DNA of 64,000 nucleotides from Phascolarctobacterium_A sp902463975 (GCF_902463975.1 NZ_CABQHJ010000007.1:12816-76815); one strand, 5' to 3'. Shown: positions 25,477 through 34,215, counted from the first letter of the stretch. Notes: generated by a model not told the origin, from the sequence alone. Translations and numbers: made by a program.

Positions 25477-27315
25477 ATGTGTGGTATTGTTGGATTTTGT
25501 GGAAATAAGCAGGCAGCACCTATTCTGTTAGATGGTCTGTCTAAGCTTGAATATCGTGGTTACGATTCTGCCGGCCTCGCAGTGCGCGATGGCAGTGCAC
25601 AGGTGCAGATTGTTAAGGCTAAAGGTCGTCTGAAGGAGCTTTATGCCAAAACTAATGGTGGACAAAGCCTCATTGGTACCTGTGGTATCGGTCATACCAG
25701 ATGGGCAACCCATGGCGAGCCTTCTGAAACTAATGCGCATCCGCATGCCAGTGCAGATGGCAATGTAGTTGCCGTACACAACGGTATTATCGAAAACTAT
25801 CAGGAGCTGAAGGAAAAGCTGCTGCACAATGGCTACACCTTCTATTCTCAGACTGATACCGAGGTTGCCGTTAAGCTGATTGACTACTACTATAAAAAAT
25901 ACGAGCATACTCCGACTGATGCTTTGAGCCATGCTATGATTCGTATGCGCGGCTCCTATGCCTTGGCAGTAATGTTCAAGGAATATCCCGGCGAAATTTA
26001 TGTTGCCCGTAAGGACAGCCCGATGATCATCGGCGTGCAGGACGGCGAATGCTATGTTGCCAGCGACGTTCCTGCTATTTTGAAATACACCCGCAAGGTA
26101 TATTACATCGGCAATCTGGAAATGGCTCGTCTGGCTAACGGCGAGGTTACCTTCTACAACGTTGATGAAGAAGTAATCGAAAAACCGCTGACCGAAATCA
26201 AATGGGACGCCGAAGCTGCCGAAAAAGCAGGCTTTGAACATTTCATGATGAAGGAAATCCACGAGCAGCCCAAGGCGGTACGCGATACTCTGAATTCCGT
26301 ACTGGTTGACGGCAAGCTGGATATGAGCGCTGTCGGCCTCAGCGACGAGGATATCAAAAAGATTGACCAGATCTGCATAGTTGCCTGCGGCAGTGCTTAC
26401 CATGTAGGTGTGGCAGCGCAATATGTAATTGAGGATCTGGCACAGATTCCGGTTCGTACCGAGCTGGCTTCCGAGTTCAGATACCGCAAGCCTCTGCTGA
26501 GCAAGAACGAGCTGGTTATCATTGTCAGCCAGTCCGGCGAAACCGCCGACAGCTTGGCAGCTCTGCGTCTGGCTAAAGAAAAGGGCATCAAAACTCTTGG
26601 CATCGTCAACGTAGTAGGCAGCTCCATTGCCCGCGAAGCTGATAATGTTTTCTATACTCTGGCAGGTCCGGAAATTGCCGTTGCTACTACCAAGGCTTAC
26701 AGCACTCAGCTGATTGCGGCTTACTGCCTGGCAATTCAGTTTGCTATTGTTCGCGGCACTATTGACGAAGCTAAATATCTGGAGCTGATTCAGGAAATGG
26801 CACAGCTGCCGGATAAAATCCAAAAGATTATTGAAGATAAGGAACGTATCCAATGGTTTGCAGCTAAACAGGTAAACGCTAAGGATATCTTCTTTATCGG
26901 CCGTGGTCTGGACTACGCTGTCAGCCTGGAGGGCAGCCTGAAGATGAAGGAAATTTCCTACATCCACAGCGAGGCTTATGCTGCCGGCGAATTGAAGCAT
27001 GGTACTATCAGCCTGATTGAGGACGGTACTCTTGTTATCGGTGTGCTGACTCAAAGCGAGCTTTACGAAAAGACTGTCAGCAACATGGTAGAGTGCCGCA
27101 GCCGTGGCGCTTATCTGATGGGCCTGACTACCTATGGCAACTACAACATTGAGGATACCGCTGATTTCACAGTGTACATTCCGAAGACTGATGAGCATTT
27201 CATGACCAGTCTGGCAGTTATTCCGCTGCAGCTTATGGGTTATTATGTGAGTGTTTCTAAGGGCTTGGATGTAGATAAACCTAGGAACCTGGCTAAGAGC
27301 GTTACCGTAGAGTAA
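25477..27315 (+). CDS. glmS: Glutamine-fructose-6-phosphate aminotransferase (isomerising)
   Basis: 612 residues. It makes glucosamine-6-phosphate, the first step to UDP-GlcNAc. The N-terminal glutaminase has nucleophile C2 (MCGIVGF) and GHTRWATHGEPS. Two SIS sugar domains follow (VACGSAYHVG, SQSGETADSLAA; GRGLDYAVSLEGSLKMKEIS). The last residues, SVTVE, match the conserved C-terminus. Only 41 bases separate it from galE, too short for a glmS ribozyme. GlmM, the next enzyme, is encoded at 62.5 kb. Confidence 0.97.
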   Translation: MCGIVGFCGNKQAAPILLDGLSKLEYRGYDSAGLAVRDGSAQVQIVKAKGRLKELYAKTNGGQSLIGTCGIGHTRWATHGEPSETNAHPHASADGNVVAVHNGIIENYQELKEKLLHNGYTFYSQTDTEVAVKLIDYYYKKYEHTPTDALSHAMIRMRGSYALAVMFKEYPGEIYVARKDSPMIIGVQDGECYVASDVPAILKYTRKVYYIGNLEMARLANGEVTFYNVDEEVIEKPLTEIKWDAEAAEKAGFEHFMMKEIHEQPKAVRDTLNSVLVDGKLDMSAVGLSDEDIKKIDQICIVACGSAYHVGVAAQYVIEDLAQIPVRTELASEFRYRKPLLSKNELVIIVSQSGETADSLAALRLAKEKGIKTLGIVNVVGSSIAREADNVFYTLAGPEIAVATTKAYSTQLIAAYCLAIQFAIVRGTIDEAKYLELIQEMAQLPDKIQKIIEDKERIQWFAAKQVNAKDIFFIGRGLDYAVSLEGSLKMKEISYIHSEAYAAGELKHGTISLIEDGTLVIGVLTQSELYEKTVSNMVECRSRGAYLMGLTTYGNYNIEDTADFTVYIPKTDEHFMTSLAVIPLQLMGYYVSVSKGLDVDKPRNLAKSVTVE

Positions 27316-27371
27316 GAGTGGGTATAACGCACCATATGCGTTGTGAACTCTCCTCCGCTTAATAAAATAAA

Positions 27372-27413
27372 AAACCACAGCTTACATTTTATGTAGGCTG
27401 TGGTAATTTTTTT
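27372..27413. terminator. Bidirectional terminator between glmS and ilvA
   Basis: CCACAGC/GCTGTGG with an inner TTACAT/ATGTAG stem. An A-run lies on the left and TTTTTTT on the right, so it serves both converging genes. Confidence 0.88.
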
Positions 27414-27417
27414 GTTG

Positions 27418-28632
27418 TTAATAATGAGCGGCGTTTTTATCAATCAGTGTAAAGCCTGCCTTGGTAAGCTTTGCACGGATTTCGTTGATTTGTTCCGCAT
27501 CACGGGTTTCTAGTTCTAAGCGCAGGAAGCAACCTGTGATATCCATATCGGCATCACTGCGGTTGTGCTGTACGCCTACAACGTTAGCGCCACAGCTGCT
27601 TACGATTTCGCTCACTTCACGTAGCTGGCCGGGACGATCCTGCAAAGCGATAACGAGGTCTGCCCTTCTGCCGCTGGTAACCTGACCGCGGGTGATTACG
27701 CGCGAAAGAATATTAACATCGATGTTACCGCCGGATACAACGCAGACGGTTTTCTTGCCCTTAATCGGCAGCTTGTCGAACAGCGCTGCTGCTACCGGAG
27801 TTGCGCCTGCACCTTCGGCAATCAGCTTCTGTTTTTCAATCAAGGTTAAAATTGCAGTTGCAATTTCATCTTCGCTTACGGTAACGATATCGTCAACATA
27901 TTTGCTGATGAGCTCGTAGGTGTTTTCACCAGGAGTTTTTACAGCAATGCCATCAGCAAAGGTGCTGACGTGATCTAAGGTTTCATATTTATGGTCATGG
28001 AAGGCTTTGAACATGCTGGCTGCGCCTGCTGCCTGCACGCCGTAAACCTTAACCTCCGGACGCAGGCTTTTGATAGCGAAGGCTACGCCGCTGATAAGGC
28101 CACCGCCACCAATCGGTACGATTACTGCTTCAACATCCGGCAGCTGGTCTAAAATTTCCAGGCCGATGCTGCCTTGACCGGCAATGACAAGCTCATCATC
28201 ATACGGATGGATAAAGGTCATGCCAGTTTTCTCCTGCAGCTGAACAGCACGGTCGTGTGCTTCGTCATAGGCACCGGGGACGAGCTCCACCTGCGCGCCA
28301 AGGCGCTTGGTGTTTTCTACCTTCATAATCGGGGCGCCGTCCGGCATGCAGATGACGCTTTTGATGCCCATGCTGGTGGCTGCCAGTGCTACGCCCTGGG
28401 CGTGGTTGCCGGCGCTGCAGGCGATAACGCCCTTGCTGGCTTCTTCAGGTGTCAGCTGGCTTATTTTGTAGTAGGCACCGCGTACCTTAAAGCTGCCTGT
28501 TACCTGCAGGTTTTCTGTTTTCAGATACAAGTTGTTACCTTCGCTTAAATGCGGAGCAGCTATTAAATCTGTTTTACGTGCTACGCTTTTAAGGATGAAG
28601 GCTGCGTGATAAATTTTGTCTAATGAGAGCAT
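27418..28632 (-). CDS. ilvA: Threonine ammonia-lyase with C-terminal ACT domain
   Basis: 404 residues from the ATG preceded by GAAGGTAAC. It deaminates threonine to 2-oxobutanoate with PLP, and the lysine is K49 in TGSFKVRGA. The glycine-rich phosphate loop VPIGGGGLISG and CVVSGGNID are intact. The last 80 residues (ALQDRPGQLREVSEIVSSCGANV) form a single ACT-like regulatory domain, the short form common in Firmicutes, suggesting allosteric control. Biosynthetic (IlvA) versus catabolic (TdcB) use cannot be decided, because no ilv genes lie nearby. Confidence 0.93.
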   Translation of the reverse strand: MLSLDKIYHAAFILKSVARKTDLIAAPHLSEGNNLYLKTENLQVTGSFKVRGAYYKISQLTPEEASKGVIACSAGNHAQGVALAATSMGIKSVICMPDGAPIMKVENTKRLGAQVELVPGAYDEAHDRAVQLQEKTGMTFIHPYDDELVIAGQGSIGLEILDQLPDVEAVIVPIGGGGLISGVAFAIKSLRPEVKVYGVQAAGAASMFKAFHDHKYETLDHVSTFADGIAVKTPGENTYELISKYVDDIVTVSEDEIATAILTLIEKQKLIAEGAGATPVAAALFDKLPIKGKKTVCVVSGGNIDVNILSRVITRGQVTSGRRADLVIALQDRPGQLREVSEIVSSCGANVVGVQHNRSDADMDITGCFLRLELETRDAEQINEIRAKLTKAGFTLIDKNAAHY

Positions 28633-28664
28633 TTTGTTACCTTCTTTTCTTTCCCTAAATAAAA

Positions 28665-28708
28665 ATACTAAAATAGACTGTGGCAAATGCTACAATCTAT
28701 TTTAGTAT
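28665..28708 (-). terminator. Long hairpin: terminator of the kinase gene overlapping the ilvA promoter
   Basis: Perfect 13-bp arms (28665-28677 and 28696-28708) enclose a further TGTGGC/GCTACA pairing. On the minus strand it is followed by TTTTTATTT, as in a Rho-independent terminator for the upstream kinase gene. The promoter-proximal arm contains the ilvA -10 box. Confidence 0.75.
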
Positions 28709-28732
28709 AAGCACTTTTAGTTTTTGCGTCAA
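28704..28732 (-). promoter_or_regulatory. Sigma-A type promoter for ilvA
   Basis: Minus-strand TTGACG, a 17-bp spacer and TATACT. The -35 lies just outside the stop codon of the kinase gene, and the -10 sits in the first arm of the terminator hairpin. Transcription would start inside that hairpin. Confidence 0.65.
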
Positions 28733-28735
28733 GGT

Positions 28736-30052
28736 TTAACCTTCTAAGTGCGTGTTTGCCAGCATCAGCTGCAGCTTGAAGCTGTGGTTATCAAAGCTGA
28801 TATTGTTACTGCCTGCGTATTTTTCGCAAATCATTCTGATGTTTTCCAGTCCGGTGCCAGGTTCCTTGTAGTCGCGTTTGGCAGAATAAAACTGGTCATT
28901 ATAACGCACGATGTTGCCGCTGAAGGAATTAACAACTTCTATCAGCAGTGTAGAGGCTTTTTCTTTGATTTTTACGTTAACATAGCAATTGTTGTGTTGG
29001 TCTATGCAGTCTTCAGTAACTGCAGTAAAAGCGTTTTCCAGGGCATTGCCTAAAATAATGGCCAAATCAATATCGTTGATTTGGATTTTACTGAAGCTGA
29101 TATCTAAAGCAAAGGGGATGCCTTTTTCCTGTGCCTGCATCTGCCAGTAGCCGATAAGGCCGTCGATGGTTTCATTGCCATAAAGCTTTACTGTTTGCAG
29201 CTGTTCTGTATATTTAAGGATAGTACGCAGATGCTGGCCAAGCTTATCAAACTTTTTTTCTTCATAAAGCTGGTTGAGCATAAGCACGAGATGCTTTTGG
29301 TCATGGCGCAGGCGGCGCGATTTCTGCCAGGTTTCGATAACAAAATCGTAGTAAGGCTTTTCATTGCGACGCAGCTCTTCCAGTGAGCTGAGCTTGATGG
29401 ACATCACCTTGTTATCATTTTTTTCCTTCAGCAGATCCATCATCATGTAAACAAAGAAGAAGAGCGGCATGATGCACATAAAGCGGGCAAAGAAAAGATT
29501 CCAGGTGCGTGGTTCGGAAAAATTGCGGATGAGTACCAGGGCAACGAAGTTAAAAGCTAAAATATAGTTGGAGTAGGTGATAATCTTATTGTATTTAGTG
29601 CTGCGGAAGAGCTGCTTGAATTTTTTTACAGTATAGTAAAACCAGGAAAAATAAGCAGATTGTGCCAGCAGGAGCACGAAGGTGGCGGTAGCATAGTAGT
29701 AACCGGGAGTGGGCGAAATGCGTTCTGTGAGCATAGCCAGTGTCTGCAGCACATTTTCAAAATTGCCTGAGAGCAGGATGCAAAAAAGCTGCTTACTTTT
29801 ATTACCTTTTACGATGGCAAAGTAGTAGAATATGTAGAGCAGGTAAACTCCGTATAATGTCGGCAGCTTATCGAAATTGCGTCCAGTGAAGATGAAAATG
29901 CCCCATTCTATGAGAATAATAGCAAAAAAACCGCATATTGCTGTTTTTTTGGATAAGCGCAGGTCTTCCAAAAAGGGATAATAGCATAGATAAGAGCTGG
30001 GAGCAACTCGCAGGATAATATAGATAAGGATAATCGAATCTTGAATCTGCAT
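28736..30052 (-). CDS. AgrC-like sensor histidine kinase (GHKL domain)
   Basis: 438 residues. Six or seven hydrophobic segments cover residues 1-205, a polytopic sensor like those of AgrC/ComD-type quorum or peptide sensors. A linker helix follows, then the phospho-acceptor box SRRLRHDQKH with H250. The GHKL ATPase has the N-box ILGNALENAF and G-box GTGLENIRMICEKY. Such kinases usually pair with LytTR-type regulators. No regulator or peptide gene is adjacent. The nearest LytTR regulator is 12 kb away (41922). Confidence 0.85.
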   Translation of the reverse strand: MQIQDSIILIYIILRVAPSSYLCYYPFLEDLRLSKKTAICGFFAIILIEWGIFIFTGRNFDKLPTLYGVYLLYIFYYFAIVKGNKSKQLFCILLSGNFENVLQTLAMLTERISPTPGYYYATATFVLLLAQSAYFSWFYYTVKKFKQLFRSTKYNKIITYSNYILAFNFVALVLIRNFSEPRTWNLFFARFMCIMPLFFFVYMMMDLLKEKNDNKVMSIKLSSLEELRRNEKPYYDFVIETWQKSRRLRHDQKHLVLMLNQLYEEKKFDKLGQHLRTILKYTEQLQTVKLYGNETIDGLIGYWQMQAQEKGIPFALDISFSKIQINDIDLAIILGNALENAFTAVTEDCIDQHNNCYVNVKIKEKASTLLIEVVNSFSGNIVRYNDQFYSAKRDYKEPGTGLENIRMICEKYAGSNNISFDNHSFKLQLMLANTHLEG

Positions 30053-30164
30053 ATAACATCATTCCTTAAAAAATAATATAGAAAAAGCTTCTTTAAGATA
30101 ATTATAGCAAATGTAAACTAAAATTAAAGTAAATTTTTTCTAACTGCAGAGATAAAATGGCGTG

Positions 30165-30194
30165 TTGAAATGCGAGGCTTTTCTGTTGTATAAT
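30165..30194 (+). promoter_or_regulatory. Sigma-A type promoter for prmA
   Basis: TTGAAA, an 18-bp spacer and a perfect TATAAT, about 35 bases before prmA. It lies in the 176-base divergent gap to the kinase gene. On the minus side of that gap I see only AT-rich sequence. Confidence 0.6.
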
Positions 30195-30228
30195 AAAATA
30201 AATATAAATTTTCAAAGGAGTGCATACA

Positions 30229-31164
30229 ATGCAGTGGATAGAAGTTAATGTAGCGGTAACGCATGAAGCAGTTGAGGCCGTAGCGGATATGCTGACGAGC
30301 ATCGGTTCTAAGGGAGTTGCGATTGAGGACCCGCAGCTGATTAATGATTTGCGCAACAGCGGTACCTGGGAGCTGTGCGATATTCCCGAGCAGGAGAATA
30401 CCGAGGTTGTAACCGTCAGCGCTTATTATGCTGATGATGAGAAGTTGGAAAAACGCTTGGCGGAGATTGACGAGCAGCTGGCGCTGATTGAGGAGCGCAT
30501 CGGCAAGTACCGTTTTGGCAATACCAGCTTCCGCAAGGTGAGTGAGCAGGATTGGGCTAACGAATGGAAGCAGTATTTCCATGTTACTCATGTGGGCAAG
30601 AGCCTTGTTATTAAGCCGAGCTGGGAGGAGTATGCTCCTAAGGAAGGCGAGCATGTTATTGAAATTGATCCGGGTATGGCTTTTGGTACTGGCACGCATC
30701 ACACTACCAATATGATGATGGAGCGTCTGGAGAAGGTTATTACGCCTGATTCTACCGTGTTTGACGTTGGTACCGGCAGTGGCATTCTGGCGATTGCTGC
30801 GGCGATGCTGGGCGCTAAGTCTGTTAAGGCTGTGGATATTGACGCTGTGGCAGTGCGCGTGGCGAAGGAGAATGTTGCGGATAATGGCTTGAGCGAGCAG
30901 ATTGAGGTGCGCGAGGGCGATTTGCTGCATGGCACCGAGGGCAAGGCTGATGTTATTATCGCTAATATTATTGCCGATATTGTTATTATGCTGCTGCAGG
31001 ATATTCCGCAGAAGCTGAATGATGACGGTGTGCTTTTGGCGAGCGGTATTATTGAGGAGCGTATGCCGGATGTGGAGGCTGCGGCGCAGGCGCAGGGCCT
31101 TTATGTTGACGCGGTTGACCATCGCGGTGGCTGGGTTGTTATGCAGATGAAGAAGAAGTTGTGA
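30229..31164 (+). CDS. prmA: Ribosomal protein L11 methyltransferase
   Basis: 311 residues from the ATG behind AAAGGAG (an in-frame GTG 9 bases earlier overlaps that SD). It trimethylates lysines of ribosomal protein L11. The SAM site is VFDVGTGSGILAIAAA, preceded by the diagnostic DPGMAFGTGTHHTTNM and followed by IIANIIADIV (the NPPY-like position). It opens the conserved Firmicute run prmA-rsmE-mtaB, here interrupted by about 550 bases of repeats before rsmE. Confidence 0.95.
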   Translation: MQWIEVNVAVTHEAVEAVADMLTSIGSKGVAIEDPQLINDLRNSGTWELCDIPEQENTEVVTVSAYYADDEKLEKRLAEIDEQLALIEERIGKYRFGNTSFRKVSEQDWANEWKQYFHVTHVGKSLVIKPSWEEYAPKEGEHVIEIDPGMAFGTGTHHTTNMMMERLEKVITPDSTVFDVGTGSGILAIAAAMLGAKSVKAVDIDAVAVRVAKENVADNGLSEQIEVREGDLLHGTEGKADVIIANIIADIVIMLLQDIPQKLNDDGVLLASGIIEERMPDVEAAAQAQGLYVDAVDHRGGWVVMQMKKKL

Positions 31165-31178
31165 TTTAAGCAATCCTT

Positions 31179-31228
31179 CTTGCCTGCCCCTTTGGGGAAG
31201 GTGCCGAACGTAGTGAGGCGGAAGGGGG
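31179..31228 (+). repeat. Solo module of the CTCC...GAGGGG repeat family (variant)
   Basis: TGCCCCTTTGGGGAAGG, a small CC-gaacgtagtga-GG hairpin and GCGGAAGGGGG follow the same plan as the M1-M4 modules. It lies 14 bases after the prmA stop and next to the long palindrome. Confidence 0.5.
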
Positions 31229-31241
31229 AAGCGAGGGCGTC

Positions 31242-31499
31242 GCAATTGATATATCGCGTTGCAACGAAAAATTTTCCCGTGAATCGCTTGCTGAGTTATA
31301 TATTTGATGCTAAATATGAAGAAGCGATTTGCGGACGGTAATTTCGTGTGGAACCAGGACGAAGTGCCGCAAAACTCGCGCTATGCTAAGAGATTTTGCT
31401 ACAGTAGTCAGCTTATCGCTCAAACAGTTGCGACACTTCTATGGTTCCAGACACTCGTTCCCTAAAATTTTTATGTTTTCACTGCGATATATTAATTGC
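31242..31499 (+). repeat. Long imperfect palindromic element, copy B (about 258 bp)
   Basis: It has the same architecture and orientation as the element at 12255-12472: terminal arms GCAATTGATATATCGC / complement GCGATATATTAATTGC, then AAAATTT tracts, then GGAACCAGGACGAAGTGCCGCAA pairing with the right-arm TTGCGACACTTCTATGGTTCC. The side hairpin on the left arm is AATCGCTT ... AAGCGATT, different in sequence and length from GTGCCC/GGGCAC of copy A. No reading frame is conserved between the copies. Confidence 0.7.
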
Positions 31500-31519
31500 T
31501 TGTTAGGACTTTAAGCAGT

Positions 31520-31683
31520 CCCCTCTCAGTCGCCTTACAGGCGACAGCTCCCCCCGAGGGGAGCCTCTCTTGTCCTTTGAGATTCTTTTCTTGCCTCTCC
31601 TTGGGGAGACAAGGTGAATTGCCCGTAGGGCAAGAGAAGGCGCCCTGGGGCGGGTGGCATCGCGAAGCGATGACGGAGAGGGG
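31520..31683. repeat. MITE-like paired-module repeat M2 (inside-out arrangement)
   Basis: The left module runs CCCCTCTCAGTCGCC ... GGGGAGCC and the right module GCCTCTCCTTGGGG ... GAGAGGGG, so the outer ends are CCCCTCTC/GAGAGGGG, opposite to M1, M3 and M4. The right module carries an extra segment of about 43 bp (31610-31652) that is also in M3. The 3' end lies 28 bases before rsmE, whose reading frame stays open upstream through this repeat. Confidence 0.7.
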
Positions 31684-31711
31684 TATCAATTTTTACAGAA
31701 AGGAAACCTAT

Positions 31712-32467
31712 ATGCATCGTTTTTTTGTACCGCAATTATATAACGAAACAATGACTATTGAGGGCGTGGATGCACGTCATATCAGTAAGGTGCTGCGCAT
31801 GCAGCCGGGTGCGCAGCTGCAGCTTGTGAGTGACGACGGCGTGAGCGCGCTGGCGGAGATTACAGCGATTGACAGCGAGTGCGTGACTGTGCATTGCTTA
31901 GAGAAGCTGGCGGAAAGCCATGAGCCGGCGGTGCGCCTGATTTTGGCGCAGGGCCTGGCGAAGGGCGAGAAGATGGAGTTCATTATCCAAAAGGCTGTGG
32001 AGATGGGCGCTTACAGCGTGGTGCCTGTGGCTATGGAGCATTCCGTGGTGCGCCTTGACGGTGCGAAGGCTGCTAAAAAGGTGGAGCGCTGGCAGAAGAT
32101 TGCCGAGTCCGCGGCGAAGCAGAGCAAGCGCGATATTATTCCCGAGGTGCAGCCTGTGCAGACGATGTCACAGATGCTGTCGGCGAATGATTGCGCTACG
32201 AAGATTATCGCTTACGAGTGCGAGGATAAAAAGAGCCTGAAGGCGGCGCTGAAGGAGGCGCTGAAGGAGGCGCAGGCGAAGGGCGCGCTTACAGATTTGC
32301 TGCTGATTATCGGTCCTGAGGGCGGCATCAGCGAAGCGGAGCTGGATACGGCACGCGCAGCAGGCGCTGTGCCCGTATCGCTGGGCAGACGCATTCTGCG
32401 CGCGGAAACGGCAGGACTTGTCGCTATTTCAGCGATTTTTTATGAAACCGGAGATTTAGGAGATTAA
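31712..32467 (+). CDS. rsmE: 16S rRNA (uracil-1498-N3)-methyltransferase
   Basis: 251 residues from the ATG behind AAAGGAAAC, giving the normal RsmE start HRFFVPQ. The frame is open about 216 bases further upstream, but that part is repeat DNA. This SPOUT-fold enzyme methylates U1498 of 16S rRNA. HISKVLRM, LAQGLAKGEKMEFIIQKAVE, LIIGPEGGISEAE and LGRRILRAETA are family blocks, the last two forming the knotted SAM site. mtaB begins 6 bases downstream. Confidence 0.95.
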   Translation: MHRFFVPQLYNETMTIEGVDARHISKVLRMQPGAQLQLVSDDGVSALAEITAIDSECVTVHCLEKLAESHEPAVRLILAQGLAKGEKMEFIIQKAVEMGAYSVVPVAMEHSVVRLDGAKAAKKVERWQKIAESAAKQSKRDIIPEVQPVQTMSQMLSANDCATKIIAYECEDKKSLKAALKEALKEAQAKGALTDLLLIIGPEGGISEAELDTARAAGAVPVSLGRRILRAETAGLVAISAIFYETGDLGD

Positions 32468-32473
32468 ACATAG

Positions 32474-33787
32474 ATGAGAAAAATTGCATTTTATACGCTG
32501 GGCTGTAAGGTTAATCAGGCCGATACTGCCAGCATGGAGGGGATTTTCCGTGCGTCTGGCTATGAGGTTGTGCCTTTCGGTGAACCGGCAGACGTTTATT
32601 TAGTTAATACCTGCGTTGTTACCAATACCGGTCAGCGCAAATCGCGTCAGATTATCAACCGCGCTGTGCGTCATAATCCGCTGTCTTTGGTGGTTGTCAC
32701 CGGCTGTTATCCGCAGACTGCGCCGGAGGAGGTGCGTGCTATCGAGGGTGTTGATGTAATCATCGGCAATCAGGAGCGCGGCCGCATTGTGGAGCTGGTC
32801 GAAGAAGCGCTGGAGCACAAGCGCACGGAGATTCTGGACAATGTGCAGCAGATGACTGTAGACACTAAGTTCGAAGAACTGGGCGTTGGCACGGAAACCG
32901 ATAAAACCCGCGCCTTCCTCAAAATTCAGGAGGGCTGCAACCAATACTGCACCTACTGCATTATTCCCTTTGCCCGCGGTCCGCTGCGCAGCCGCAGCCT
33001 GGAAAGCATCCGCGAGGAGGTTGGCAAGCTGGTTGCCGCAGGCTACAAAGAAGTTGTGCTCATCGGCATTCACCTTGGCTGCTATGGCAAGGAGCTGGCG
33101 AAGGAAAGCAAGCACGTTACGTTGTATGACGCAGTAAAGGCAGCGCTGAGCGTTGAGGGCGTGCAGCGTGTGCGCCTCGGTTCGCTGGAATCCGTGGAGG
33201 TGGAGCCGCGCCTGCTGCAGCTGATGGCAGAGGAGCCGCGCCTGCAGCGTCACCTGCATTTGCCGCTGCAAAGCGGCTGCGACAAAATTTTGCGCGCTAT
33301 GCACCGTCCTTACGATACCAAGCGTTTTACGGAGCTGGTGAACGAAATCCGTGCGCAGGTGCCTGATGTGGCAATTACTACGGACGTTATCGTGGGCTTC
33401 CCCGGCGAAACCGAGGAGGACTTTGCGACTACGCTGGAATTTGCCAAGAAATGCGGCTTTGCCAAAATGCATATCTTCCCTTATTCCAAGCGCAAGGGCA
33501 CGCCTGCTGCCGAAATGCCGGAGCAGGTGGACGAGGCAGTGAAGAGCGAGCGTGCGGCGCGTCTGGCGAAGGTGGACGAGGAGCTGCATCAGCAAATGCT
33601 GCAGAGCACTGTCGGCAAGGTGGAAGAGGTGTTGTTCGAGCAGCCTGTGGATGATGAGCATATGGAGGGCCTGTGCGGTCCGTATCTGCGCGTTGTTGTT
33701 CCGGGAACGGCGGAGTTGGCGAACACCATTGCCAAGGTAAAAATTACCGGCATCAAAGAGGATTTTTTGTTGGGCGAATTGAATTAA
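32474..33787 (+). CDS. mtaB: tRNA t6A37 methylthiotransferase MtaB
   Basis: 437 residues. A radical-SAM methylthiotransferase that converts t6A37 to ms2t6A in tRNAs reading ANN codons. N-terminal cluster cysteines are in TLGCKVNQAD, NTCVVTNTGQRKS and VTGCYPQ. The radical-SAM CxxxCxxC is in EGCNQYCTYCIIP, and a short TRAM-like C-terminus follows. KVNQADT and RKSRQ distinguish MtaB from MiaB, which is also in this window (1814). It is coupled to rsmE. Confidence 0.95.
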   Translation: MRKIAFYTLGCKVNQADTASMEGIFRASGYEVVPFGEPADVYLVNTCVVTNTGQRKSRQIINRAVRHNPLSLVVVTGCYPQTAPEEVRAIEGVDVIIGNQERGRIVELVEEALEHKRTEILDNVQQMTVDTKFEELGVGTETDKTRAFLKIQEGCNQYCTYCIIPFARGPLRSRSLESIREEVGKLVAAGYKEVVLIGIHLGCYGKELAKESKHVTLYDAVKAALSVEGVQRVRLGSLESVEVEPRLLQLMAEEPRLQRHLHLPLQSGCDKILRAMHRPYDTKRFTELVNEIRAQVPDVAITTDVIVGFPGETEEDFATTLEFAKKCGFAKMHIFPYSKRKGTPAAEMPEQVDEAVKSERAARLAKVDEELHQQMLQSTVGKVEEVLFEQPVDDEHMEGLCGPYLRVVVPGTAELANTIAKVKITGIKEDFLLGELN

Positions 33788-33873
33788 TTTGTGAAAAAAT
33801 TATTTCTTTAGCAGGATAAAAGAAATAAATACAGAATATAACTAGATACGATAAATGAGAGGAGGGACATGAA

Positions 33874-34212
33874 ATGGCTGAGGATTGTATTTTTTGCAAA
33901 ATCATTAAGGGCGATATCCCTTCTACCAAAGTGTACGAAGATGATAAAATGATTGCTATCAATGACGTTGCTCCGGCTGCTCCGGTTCATGTGCTGCTGA
34001 TGCCTAAGGAACACACAGCTAACATCACTACTGCGGACCCCGAGCTGGTTGCATACATGCTGGGCAAGGTTAAAATGATCGCTGAAAAGACCGGAATTGC
34101 CGAAAAAGGCTTCCGCGTTGTTATCAACACCGGCGATGAAGGCGGTCAGACAGTAAAACATTTACACATTCACGTAATTGGCGGCAAAGCTTTGGGTTGG
34201 CCCCCGTGCTAA
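33874..34212 (+). CDS. HIT-family (histidine triad) nucleotide-binding protein
   Basis: 112 residues, HINT-like. The triad HLHIHVIGG is near the C-terminus, and CIFCKIIKGDIPSTKVYEDD is the usual start, with two cysteines of the zinc-type HINT subgroup. These proteins hydrolyse nucleoside phosphoramidates and related compounds. SD GGAGGG. It lies between mtaB and rpsU, where Bacillus has other small genes. Confidence 0.93.
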   Translation: MAEDCIFCKIIKGDIPSTKVYEDDKMIAINDVAPAAPVHVLLMPKEHTANITTADPELVAYMLGKVKMIAEKTGIAEKGFRVVINTGDEGGQTVKHLHIHVIGGKALGWPPC

Positions 34213-34215
34213 ACC

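Noticed and set aside
28633..28735. Possible T-box or amino-acid attenuator before ilvA
   Set aside because: The mapped promoter starts transcription inside the hairpin, the leader is only about 65 bases, and no T-box sequence (TGGnACCGCG) is present.
31496..31711. In-frame N-terminal extension of rsmE
   Set aside because: This part is the M2 repeat and has no SD at its start. The true RsmE start HRFFVPQ follows AAAGGAAAC at 31712.
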